The notes below the pieces were generated by a model. It searched no databases. It had not been told where the DNA came from and saw only the letters and a program-made list of their open reading frames with translations. DNA of 64,000 nucleotides from Trametes villosa. Taxonomy: Eukaryota > Basidiomycota > Agaricomycetes > Polyporales > Polyporaceae. A program made the position numbers and the translations under genes. Shown here one piece after another: positions 1 through 9,122 of this stretch. Positions within the stretch are counted from its first letter, which is position 1. Each line of letters starts with the position of its first letter. The stretch lies in contig PUDQ02000089.1 in NCBI GenBank assembly GCA_002964805.2, forward strand, positions 434,001-498,000, in the 5' to 3' direction.

Positions 1-1084
1 CGAGTTCGTCCGCCTCGTGCGCGCGCGAAGCCGGCTCGGCGCGCTCTGTGGCCGCCACGGGTGCAGCGGCCGCGCTCGCCGCTGAGTTCGCGGAGTGCAG
101 GGACAGCTCCTGTGACCGGAATTCTTGGTCCCATTTAGCAGCTGATGGACGAGGCGAAGGTCATTACGGCAGTACGGGCGACCGGTGGCTCAATGACTGA
201 CCGTCTATCTGGGAAGTCTGTGTCGGGGAGAATGCTTGTTGGACCCCGGACATCGGGGCGTACGACGCTGCGGTGAATCCCATTGGACTATTCCATGACA
301 TGTCTATTACACTGATTCAGCGATGCAGCCGCACGCAATGATGAATGCACGCACTCGACATCATCCCACCAGGCACGTTCTGCGTCATGGGAGACAAATT
401 CTGCTCCAATAACATAGGCGTAGCCTGCCGTTCGACCCCTTTCCCGGCTAGCATATGTGACGCCGAGGGCCCTGCCTGCTGTTGCATGAAGTCGGCGGCC
501 CATGCGGCGGGACCAGCTTGTAGACCAGGTGTCTGCATGGGCGACTGCATCTGCATGGGCGATTGAAGATGGGATGCAGGAAGGTTGTGGTGCAATGCCG
601 ACAGATCGAAGGCGTTTGGCGCAGATATCATGGGAGCAGGCGACGGGCTGGCAGAGAAGAATCTTGCAGCATCTTGGTTTACACCGGGAGCAGCGGAGTA
701 TTGACTCCGGAACGTCTATGGAGCGTTAGAAACTCAGAGACAGGGAGTATGGCGTATGCAGGGACAACATATGTAAGAGTCGGACGTGCATGACATGCGA
801 ACTGCTCGAAACCCGCTTCATGAGAGCGTTACAATTCGCATGGACATCCCGAGCCTACACACATGCTGTTCCTGCCACCAAAATCTCAAAACTTACCTCC
901 TTGGATGAGCCCGCACGGCCCGCTCCAAATTGGTCCTGAAAGGCCCGTCAGAACTTGGCCGGAATGAGAGAGGTCTTCTGCGCACCTGCTGAAGCCCTCT
1001 GTCCTGGTCGAAGCGCTTAGACAAGCCCTGTAGTGGATTTGACGGCCCACAGTCCGCCCCGTTCACAAGCATAGGCAGAGACAT
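1..1084 (-). CDS. PEX5: PEX5-type peroxisomal import receptor, N-terminal part (cut by window edge)
   Basis: PTS1 receptors carry peroxisomal matrix proteins from the cytosol to the PEX13/PEX14 dock. Exons seen: 1084-986, 935-897, 715-355, 303-202 and 141 to the window edge; every join has GT-AG ends and keeps frame. The N-terminus has the conserved cysteine (ADCGPSNPL), the site of monoubiquitination in the family, followed by a RFDQDRGLQQ box. Two WxxxF/Y PEX14/PEX13-binding pentapeptides are visible: AWAADF in exon 3 and KWDQEF in exon 5. The 39-nt second exon encodes 13 residues. The TPR domain that binds PTS1 would lie beyond base 1, so a PEX20-type co-receptor, which shares the N-terminal cysteine and WxxxF motifs but lacks TPRs, cannot be excluded. 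Family assignment is firm; PEX5 over PEX20 is inference. Confidence 0.75.
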
Positions 1085-1539
1085 AGCGAGGTAATGTACC
1101 TATGAAGCAGCACGGTGAGAGTGAGAGGACAAGAGGCAACGCGGAGGACTTGAGTGCGAAATGCCGCCACATTCGGGCCGGACCGCAAACGGCGATCGAC
1201 TAAGGCATAGGCGCCCACATAAAACCCGGTCATTCGCACGTGAATTTGGCCAGGGGTTAGAGCGGGGTTAGGGTTTTACACTACTCCCCACTGGTTCACT
1301 GTTCCAGGACCTAACTTGGTGCACCAAGAAGTACTTCAGTGCACGCCAGAGATTGTCAAATAACCGTGACTGTGATATGCGACCACAAGAAGAGTGAATT
1401 CCTTAACGGAGAAGGGTACATTATATTGACACGACTTATGCTATGCTAGCGGCAAATATGTGGCTACTACACTAACTAGAATTGACGATACAACGGCGTA
1501 GGCTGGCGGTCGCTAGAGCACAAGATGAACACGGCTATC
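1085..1539. other. Intergenic, PEX5 promoter side
   Basis: No coding signal. It is the presumed promoter and 5' UTR of the PEX5-type gene and the 3' flank of F-box gene 1. A single TTAGGG near 1268 is isolated and is not a telomeric array. Confidence 0.5.
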
Positions 1540-2868
1540 CTACAGAACACACCAGCCTCCTCGCTTTGAAGTGTCCTCCTTCAGCCGAATCCGCAAGATC
1601 CCCCTCCTGTGCATGGCATACAGCCCCTCGCGCACCCACAGCCCGACGACGTTCTTGATGTCGCCGCCCCGATACACCTTCACCACCACCCGCTTCAAGG
1701 ACGCAAAGCGCGCCCGGGTCAGCACGCGCCCGATCGCGTGGCACTCGAGTTGAAGGATGTTGTGAGGCTGGGCGCCGCTCGCGCGCACGACCAGCGTTAG
1801 GCTCCGGACCTCCCGGGAGGAGATGCTGCGGAAGAGGCAGAGCAGCCAGGCGAGGTGGTACCCGCGCATTATGGGTCCGGTCAGCAGACGGACATCGAGC
1901 GTGAGCGCCGTGAGGTTGCGGCACGCGGCGAGCGAGAGGGGCGTGGATGTCGTTTCTTCTGCGTGTAACATTCAGTCCTTGCGTTGGCGTAACAGAGATG
2001 ATGATACGGAGAGGATGAACACACCTTGACTGGGCTCCCCGCTGTCGGGCTCGACCGTCAGGTCCAGCTCGCGAAGGCCCTCAGCAATTGGCACAAGCAA
2101 TGCGTTGAGCTTCGGAAGCTGGTACGTGTACAGCTTGATCTGCAGCACGCACAGATTCTCCAGCCCGTTCGGGATGGAAACGAGTGCGCGGAGAAACTTG
2201 AGCGCGGACCCTCTGTGCCCCGTCAGCCACAGCGACTGCAGAGCGGGGAGTTTTCCGGAGCACGTCTGCTCCTGCTCCCCATCGTCGACGTCCTCCCAAC
2301 CGTCTGCGTCGGTGAACTCGAGGTCCGAGGCCACGAAGTGCCTCAGGTGGGGCAGGAGCTGCAGGAAGGCCACCAGTGCCGGTGCGTTCGGAGCCGTGCA
2401 CGTCTGCATCTGGAGCTCCGTGAGCGAGAACCGCGCGTGCAACATGATCCTCGGCAGCCACACGTTGGTCGTATCCATGAAGTGCATGCGCAGCGTACGC
2501 AGGTTGGTCGTCCAGATATACTCGGGCTGTGTCTCGGGCATCTTCCACAGTCCGACGAGGGTAAGCTCGCGCGTCATCGTCGCAGCGCTGGGGTCGCGGG
2601 CGACCGCCTCGAAGAATGGCGCGATGCTGTCCATGCGCAGCTCGACGTCGTAGAACAGGTTGTACCGCGCCCGCGGAGCCCAGGTACGGCATACCCGACA
2701 GCAGACCGCCAGGGTCTGAGGATCTCCGCGCAGGTAGTCGAGAGCGAGTTCGACGATTTCGACGGGTAGTACGGGCAGAGTGACAATTTCGACGGGTGGT
2801 ATGGGCAGAGTGGCTCGTCGTACCATGGTGATGGCGCGTCGTAACATGGTGAGTGCGTAGGGAAGCAT
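1540..2868 (-). CDS. F-box-like protein, tandem copy 1
   Basis: Two exons, 2868-2025 and 1958-1540, give 420 residues across a 66-nt intron. The N-terminal module reads LPVEIVELALDYLRGDPQTLAVCCRVCRTW, the degenerate F-box typical of agaricomycete F-box proteins, followed by leucine-rich segments (LRTLRMHF, LTELQMQT, LPALQSLWL, LRELDLTV). F-box proteins bind Skp1 and recruit substrates to SCF ubiquitin ligases; the substrate here is unknown. The start at 2868 was chosen because the homologous position in copy 2 has the same short repeat-rich leader before the F-box. Copy 2 lies about 2.1 kb away on the same strand and is alike throughout, including exon structure and upstream DNA. Confidence 0.8.
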
Positions 2869-3634
2869 AGCGCCGCAGAGAGGCCGTTTTATGGCATCTT
2901 GCACGAGGTGCATGTTTCTAGTCACAAAGGCGTCAGTGGCAGAACAGTGGCCATCTTGCGTGTGATCGTGAAGTACTTCACGCCGCTCGAAGAAAGGACG
3001 ACAAAGACGGTACAATGGCCTGCGCCTGCTGCTCAGACGGCGTGACACTCGATTAGAGCGCAGTGAGCGCAGCTACTGATAAGCCATTCAGAGCATCCGG
3101 GTTTCCTATCGAGGGGAACAAGCTTACTGCAGGCCCAGCGACGGAGGTGATCTCCGCAGCATTAGGCTTGAAGTATCGAGCACTACCTCGGGCATGGCCT
3201 CCGTTCGGCGAGGCCTACTTTGCCTGGTTGGATAGTAGGACGAGGTTGATGCGCCGAGGTTTGACTGAGTGCGGACGAACGGTAGGCCTGGCGCTCCGCC
3301 GTTTGCTGTAGTGATGGTAGGCTATGTAGCCTGAACGATGTGTGAGGGGGGTGCAGAGGTCCCCCGTGGGAACGCCGGAGTTTCAACGTCAACGTTCAAC
3401 CCACGAGGCTGCGACCTCGCCAACGCTGCGTGCCCCGTACCTCCCCACGACGCCAGTCTGTCCCGAGAGGTAGACGACGAGCGTATGAGGTTTCTATGAG
3501 GCCCTCCTTATTTTTTCCAGAGTTTACGTGCACATCTCGAGCGGACAAGCGACGGGGCAGAGGAGCGTTCGAACTAGCACTGCATCCACGGTTCGACGAC
3601 ACTACGGCTAGTCCTACGAACCGATATACAAACG
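2869..3634. other. Spacer between the tandem F-box genes; promoter block of copy 1
   Basis: About 2890-3015 closely matches 5023-5145 upstream of copy 2. Both contain a TATGGCATC start, a CACAAAGGCGT core and an AGAAAGGACGACAAAG end. This is duplicated upstream sequence and probably includes the core promoter. The rest (3060-3630) shows no convincing gene; its short open frames lack splice or homology support. Confidence 0.6.
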
Positions 3635-4979
3635 TCAAGGCGAATAATCCATCTTCACCATATACCACCTCCCGCCGCGTGGAATTTCATCCATCAGCAC
3701 GATCCGCAAGACTCCCTTCTCCTCTAGGGCAGGCATGCTAGTGCGCACGTACGGCCCGACGCTCTTCCAAATGCTGCGGCCCCGAATGACCTTGACCACC
3801 ACTCGCCGCAAGGAGGCGAAGCGCGGCTGGCGCAGCACGTTCCCTATCGTGCTACAGTCGAGCTGGGAAAGGTCGGAGCTGTTCGCATCGCTCGCGTGCA
3901 CGACGAGCGTGATGAGCCGGACCTCCTCGGAGCGGATGCTTTCGAAGAGGCGAGGGAGCCAGACAAGGTGACCCCCTTGAGGCGAGTGCATAGATGCCAG
4001 CCGCACGTCGAGCGTGAGCACTGAGAGGTTACGGCAGGCGGCAAGGGAGAGGGGTGTAGCGGCCTGTCCTGTGAGGCAACTTGTGTGTTAGTTTTGGCGT
4101 TGGTTAGACGAGTACGAGGGACGCACCTGAATTGAACCGGCCGCTGTCGAGGTCAACGGTCAGATCTAGCTCACGAAGGCTCCCAGCCATGGACCCTAGC
4201 ACTGAGTTGAGTTCCCGGAAATCGCGCGCGTACAGCTTGATCTTGAACACGCGCAGCTCCTCGAACCCGTCCTGATAGGAGGCGAGTGCGCCGATAGCCC
4301 TGAGAGATGCTCCTAGGTATCCCGACAAGCACAGCGACTGCAGCGCGGGGAGCCCGCCAGTGACTTTCTGCAGGTCGGCATCCTCGGTCAAAGCGCAAGC
4401 CTTCGTCGTCGAGAGGTTGAAATGTTTTAGTCGGGGCATGAGCTGAAGGAATGCCACCAGCGCCGGCGCGTTCGGAACATGACACGTCTGCATCTGAAGC
4501 TCCGTAATCGAGAGCCGCGCGTGCAGCAAGACCCCCGGCAGCCAGTCATCCCTCATGTCGACCATGTGAAGGCGCAGCGTGCGCAAGTTCGTCGTCCGGA
4601 GGTACTGCAGGGGCCTGAGAGTAGGGCGATCGTCCCACAGATCGAAGAGGGTAAGCTCGCGTATCATGGCCGCTGCGCGCGGGTCGCAATGTACCGCATA
4701 GAAGAAGGGTGCGATGGTGTCGGAGTCCAATTTGACTTCGTAGAAGAGGTTGTAGCGCGCCCTGCGGGTCCATACGCGGCATACTCGACAGCAGACTGCT
4801 AGAGTCTTCGAGTCGCCGCGGAGGAAGTCGAGAGCGAGCTCTACAATCTCAATGAGTAGAATGGGCAGAGTGGTTCTGCGCATCGTGGGCAGAATGGTTC
4901 GGCGCATCGCGGGCAGAGTGGTTCTGCGCATCATGGGCAGAGTGGTTCGGTACATCATGGGCAGAGTGGTTCGGCGCAT
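3635..4979 (-). CDS. F-box-like protein, tandem copy 2
   Basis: Exons 4979-4127 and 4068-3635 encode 428 residues, with an intron at the same place and phase as in copy 1. The F-box is LIEIVELALDFLRGDSKTLAVCCRVCRVW, followed by leucine-rich segments (LRTLRLHM, ITELQMQT, LPALQSLCL, LRELDLTV). The N-terminus is built from five copies of an 8-residue unit of type MMRRTTLP, a 24-bp tandem repeat in the DNA that is only hinted at in copy 1. Presumed SCF adaptor of unknown target. It lies head-to-tail with copy 1 and has the same upstream block. Confidence 0.8.
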
Positions 4980-4985
4980 CGTGGG
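4860..4985 (-). repeat. 24-bp coding tandem repeat at the N-terminus of F-box copy 2
   Basis: About five consecutive units of the type GGGCAGAGTGGTTCTGCGCAT on the plus strand encode repeated (M/T/A)MRRTTLP on the minus strand. Units differ by one or a few bases. Copy 1 keeps only a diverged two-unit version near 2760-2850. Confidence 0.75.
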
Positions 4986-6202
4986 CGGTGGACGAGGAGG
5001 CGCAGCGCTGTGGGAGGGGCGTTATATGGCATCCTCCGTGAGGTGCACGTTTCTGGTCACAAAGGCGTTAGTGGTAGAGCAGTGGACATCTTATGTGAGG
5101 TTGTGAAGCCCTTCACGCCGCTAGAAGAAAGGACGACAAAGGCGGCGTACTGGACTAGGTCTGCTGCCTATGCCCCTTGACGAGACTAAGGCGCAGCCAA
5201 GCAGCTGACAAGACCGACTGGAGGAAGTTCGCGTATCCGCGGGGACGTGTCGAGTTCATTTTCAAGTGCGAAACGTTTTCCATGTTTGTTTTGCTGAGGT
5301 CTGGCCGTCTAGGCACGTAGATAGGTCCGGCGCTGTGTAGAAGCGGCGATGGTGTAGCATGTCTGCGGGAGGGAAGGTAGATAAGCACTCGAATGGCGCC
5401 TGCTGCGGCGCGGCCTTGCGAGTCGGGTCGCTGGTTGTGTTGGTTACGGGCGCGAAAACGCGAATTTCGCGCACCGTGCCCGCCCGCAGGGGGTCGATTG
5501 AGAACATCCAGAGTTTGTTCAGTTTTGCATGTATCTTCTTAGTTTCCCCATATCCGCAATCGCGGCGACGTCGTGCAGGGCAGCCTGTAGATTTTGTGCA
5601 GAATTCGGTCTTTCAAATCTCATCCCTTCAGCCTGCCGCTGCACGCAACCGCGCGTGGCTTGCGATAAGGGCAGTATCTGAGCGCAAAACGGCCGACATT
5701 ATAGCTGTGCGGGATAGCTAGGGATCATGTGGAAGACGACCATCGAAAACCCCGCAGAAACACACTCATTTTTGAGCGAGAGGTCAGAGCCTGCAGCATG
5801 AACTAGGTACTCGCCGACAAATTGAGGCCGTTTTGTCACTGTCAATGTCTGCGCACGGATAAAAATACGATGTCGCGACAGTTTGCTGGCTCGCGCGCGA
5901 GAGGAAGGCGCAGAAACACTGCGCGCAAGCCCGTCACTAGTACTGGCCCCCTACAGCCTCGCAGTGGAAGAGCCGCGGTGTGAGCCGCCCTGAGCCGCCG
6001 CGAAGCTCTTGGAATTTTGCACGAATTCTGATCTTGAGTTCCAGAGCGCGTATACGGTGTCAATTCTGGAATTTACTTACGCGGTGCTCGCGAGCAATTT
6101 AACGTGTGCGTCGGCGCGCGTCCTTGCACGTCTGGGCCGGCACGCGCCTCGATCACTCTGGACATCCAACGATATGGGCCGCTCAGCAGCCCGCCACGAA
6201 AA
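4986..6202. other. Gene-poor region upstream of F-box copy 2
   Basis: 5023-5145 is the duplicated promoter block shared with 2890-3015. Beyond it the sequence is AT/GC mixed, and the short open frames (for example 5359-5721) have no recognisable domain, codon signal or splice support. Scattered GAATTC-containing motifs near 5600 and 6020 resemble each other weakly. I see no gene. Confidence 0.5.
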
Positions 6203-6777
6203 CCCACCAAAACGGTGGAAGTGGAACTACGCTCCGATGGGTGCAATTCCACTTCCACTTCCCTCCACTTCCACCCTCATGAGGGGCGCGGCCGGTACCA
6301 AGTGGGGATGCGGGGAACGGCGCGGGGACGCGTAGGGACCGCCACGACGCGATGCGACGCGACGCGCGTACAGACTGCTTGCCGCGGGCGTGTGCACGAG
6401 AGCGATACGGGGTACGATGCGCACATGAATTAGGCAGTGGGCACAGGCGCGAGCGGCGCGGGCACATGCATGACCTACGGTGCGGCCCCCGCGGCGCTGA
6501 CGCATACGACGCGGGACGAGGTTGACACCTCCGCCTACACCTCGCTCAGTTATGCCCACATCGTCCACGCCTGCGCGGAGATCGCGCGTTCACCCTCTGC
6601 CTCGTTCGCGTGTGCATCAGCATCACAATGCACACGCAAGCATTGGCGACGCCTCCTCCGTGCCCTAACCTCGTTCCGGCCGCGTCGCTCATCGGAGTGG
6701 AAGTGAAAGTAGAATGGCTAGCAGAAGTGGAACTCCGACCCGCCGGAGCGTAGTTCCACTTCGGCCACTTTGGCGGG
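6203..6777. mobile_element. Possible MITE-like segment bounded by 33-bp inverted repeats
   Basis: 6203-6235 and 6745-6777 are inverted repeats matching at 28 of 33 positions, with an 18-nt perfect core (GGAGCGTAGTTCCACTTC on the right). The motif GTGGAAGTGGAA and its complement recur inside: TTCCACTTCCAC at 6247-6258, and an exact 10-nt hairpin AAGTGGAACT / AGTTCCACTT at 6725-6734 and 6752-6761. No transposase is encoded and no target-site duplication is evident. It may be a non-autonomous DNA element or a structured dispersed repeat. Confidence 0.45.
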
Positions 6778-7099
6778 CCCTCACCACGTCCATCTGTACT
6801 AGACCCGCACTTCCACTTCCAATATTTTGGTATATACTCCTGATTCGGTACAGGATTGTGCCTCTGTCAGAGGTCCTGGAGTTATTGGATGCTCGGCGTG
6901 TGATCGTCGATGAACGAAGGGGTAGAGACTTGTTCTGACGAGCAAGGGACAGTATGGCTCACATTCACGTCCACGGAAAAATTGATGTACACAGTCCCTC
7001 TTGAGTCTTATCTTACAAGTGCATCACGACTGCCACCGCTACTAGTGTGAGTATGAGCAACCCTGCGCGCGCACAGCACAGAACACGGCTCACCGACCG
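6778..7099. other. Intergenic, 3' flank of CDC26
   Basis: One more CCACTTCCACTTCC tract lies near 6811-6821, probably part of the repeat family just upstream. Nothing else was recognised. Confidence 0.4.
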
Positions 7100-7330
7100 C
7101 TACCGCGCCAAGCCTAGTCGCGCATCTTTCGACATGGCATCCCTCTTCTTCTTTGCCTCGTCTGGGTGGTGGTATGGCTGGTTCGGTATGGCGGATCCAG
7201 TCGGCTGCGCGGGTGTGGCAGGCTCGCCTTGCTTCACGGCAGCCTCCGCCTTCTGGCGCGCGATCGCGTCGCGCACTTGCTGCACGTCCATGTCGGTCAT
7301 TGGGATCTGCGTCGGGGGGCGTCGTATCAT
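7100..7330 (-). CDS. CDC26: CDC26-like subunit of the anaphase-promoting complex
   Basis: A 76-residue single-exon frame beginning MIRRPPTQIPMTDMDV. This matches the family N-terminus (MLRRxPTxIxL followed by an acidic D[IV]) that inserts into the TPR groove of APC6/Cdc16 and stabilises it within the APC/C ubiquitin ligase. The rest is short, polar and alanine/glutamine-rich, as usual for Cdc26 (human protein about 85 residues). An in-frame extension reaches 7501, but the ATG at 7330 is chosen because the conserved motif starts exactly there. Head-to-head with the PRA1 gene across 270 bp. Confidence 0.7.
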   Translation of the reverse strand: MIRRPPTQIPMTDMDVQQVRDAIARQKAEAAVKQGEPATPAQPTGSAIPNQPYHHPDEAKKKRDAMSKDARLGLAR

Positions 7331-7600
7331 GTCTGCTCGTACTGTGCTGAGATTTGCAAAGTGCGAAGGCTGCGGGGCTGAGGGAGAGGGACGTGGAACA
7401 ATGTGGCAGAGGGACAAAGGCAGGGAGAGACTGCGGCGCAGGCGCTCGACACGATTCACGCAACGTATGTAAAACACCGCTCTTTCCGCCACACCCTGCA
7501 CCTCACCTCACCGCTCCTGCACATACTCCCGCACCCGCTGCGCTCGCCCGCTCGCTTTCCCGCCAAATACCTGCCCTTTACACCTTGAGCACTTGCTACG
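7331..7600. promoter_or_regulatory. Putative bidirectional promoter CDC26 / PRA1
   Basis: 270 bp separate the two divergent start codons. The region is rich in C/T tracts (CTCACCTCACCG, CCCGCTCGCTTTCCCGCC), as is common in basidiomycete core promoters. No specific factor site is claimed. Confidence 0.5.
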
Positions 7601-8544
7601 ATGGAGGCTCTCATGCGCGCGACGGAGACAATCAAGGCCTTCCGGGTCCGTTACAAGCTGCCCTCAATCAAGCTCTCCCGTGCACGCCGTACTCATCTCT
7701 CTTTCTCCCTCTCCTTGCCTTCACATCTACAGGAAACACGCCTCAGCGCACTCCGCGGACCGTCTGAATTCTTTGACTACAACCGTGTCTCGCGCCCTGC
7801 CGACCTCAACCAGACAACACATGTGCGACCTTATCCCAATGTCCGTCCGTAGAAGCTCACGCGCGATGTTCCCTCCTGCAGCGCATATCCTACAACACTC
7901 GCTACTTCTCAGGTACGTGCCACACATCTGCTTATTGTGAAGCGCTAGAGAGGATTGACGTCTGGCCCTGCAGGAAACTATGGGGTCGTCGTGGGCCTAC
8001 TCGCCGTATACGCCATGTACGCCTTGCCCGCATTTCCACCGAACCTCGCGAACCTAGTTGACGGACTGCGCGCAGCATAACGAACACCCTCCTCATTTTC
8101 GCCGTCCTCTTCCTCGTCGGTGGCTTCGCCGCCATCAACCGCTTCGGTACGTCCCAAGCACCCCTGCGCGCATCGCTCGCGTGCTGACCGCCCTCTTTCC
8201 CTTCCATTCCATCTCCAACTACCTGCGTTGCATTCCGGGTACACCCACCTCCCACCTCTCCGCTCCCTCGCAAACCGCCTTCATAACTCTTCGCGACCTC
8301 TGCTCGCCCGCGCACCGAACACCGAACAGCCCCCGACCCCATCCAGGTCGGCGAGCACGTCATCACGCAAAAGTCGCTCTACACCGGCCTCTTCGTGATC
8401 GGCATCCCCCTCCTCTGGTTCTCCTCCCCGTTCTCGACCGTCTTCTGGCTCATCGGCGCCTCCGCCGTGCTCATCCTCGGCCACGCCTCCATGATGGAGC
8501 CCGGCATCGAGAGCGAGTACGCGACCGTCCAGGACGCCGTGTAA
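7601..8544 (+). CDS. YIP3: PRA1 family protein (Rab acceptor, yeast Yip3-like)
   Basis: Exons 7601-7645, 7733-7822, 7882-7912, 7974-8016, 8076-8146 and 8330-8544 give 164 residues. The protein reads TIKAFRETRLSALRGPSEFFD, then RISYNTRYFSGNYGVV, two hydrophobic hairpins (GVVVGLLAVYAI plus LLIFAVLFLVGGFAAINRF, and GLFVIGIPLLWFSSPFSTVFWLIGASAVLILGHASMME). That is the exact PRA1 order, with the diagnostic GASAVxxxGHASxME block. PRA1/Yip3 proteins are ER-Golgi membrane proteins that bind prenylated Rab GTPases and assist their membrane delivery. The first intron uses a non-standard GTCCGT donor; all others are ordinary. Length is close to yeast Yip3 (176). Confidence 0.88.
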
Positions 8545-9122
8545 GCGCCTTCTGGTGCGAGATGTGGCGGGAGAGTGGGAGGAGGAGAGACCGTCCGCTT
8601 GGGCGGTCAGGATGGACGAGGGTGGAGGGCGGAGGGCGGATAGACTTCGTTCGGCCTATCGAGCTCTAATTTCTTACATAGTCGGTCTTTCGTTTGGGAC
8701 GCGTCTCACCTAGCTCCATAATATATGTAGCACAGCCAGTCTGGACACTCTGACCTACCGCCCTCCACCCTCTCACACTTGAGGCCGACGATGAGTATGA
8801 TCGTTCAGAACCCAGCATTCGACATTGAATAAGACCCGAGGAGCGAGAGCGAAAGCAAGCGGCGCGGTACAGCGAGCAATAGGACGTAAGTAGCGGTAAA
8901 TATACAGGCGCGAGCGGGGGCGCGTCCGCGGGGCGTAGGCGTGTGCGTGGCGCGAGAGGATGGGCCGTGGGGGTGCGGCGTAGCATGTACAGGGTGTTGG
9001 GGACTTCTGGCTTGACGTCGACGGCGTAGGTGTGGGCAGGTAGGAGGTTAAGAGGGCGGGAGTGCGGTCCGGATGGACACGGTGGCAGGGATACCAGGAG
9101 GCGGATTGGGTTGCGCCCTGGA
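8545..9122. other. Convergent 3' intergenic region of PRA1 and ERT1
   Basis: Both flanking genes end towards this stretch. Open frames on the minus strand (for example 8666-8986) run past the ERT1 stop and have low-complexity composition, so they are not regarded as genes. Confidence 0.5.

Noticed and set aside
1255..1275. Telomere-like GGGGTTAGGG
   Set aside because: A single TTAGGG unit, not an array.
5359..5721. 120-residue plus-strand open frame
   Set aside because: No domain, no splice partner, and composition unlike the neighbouring genes.
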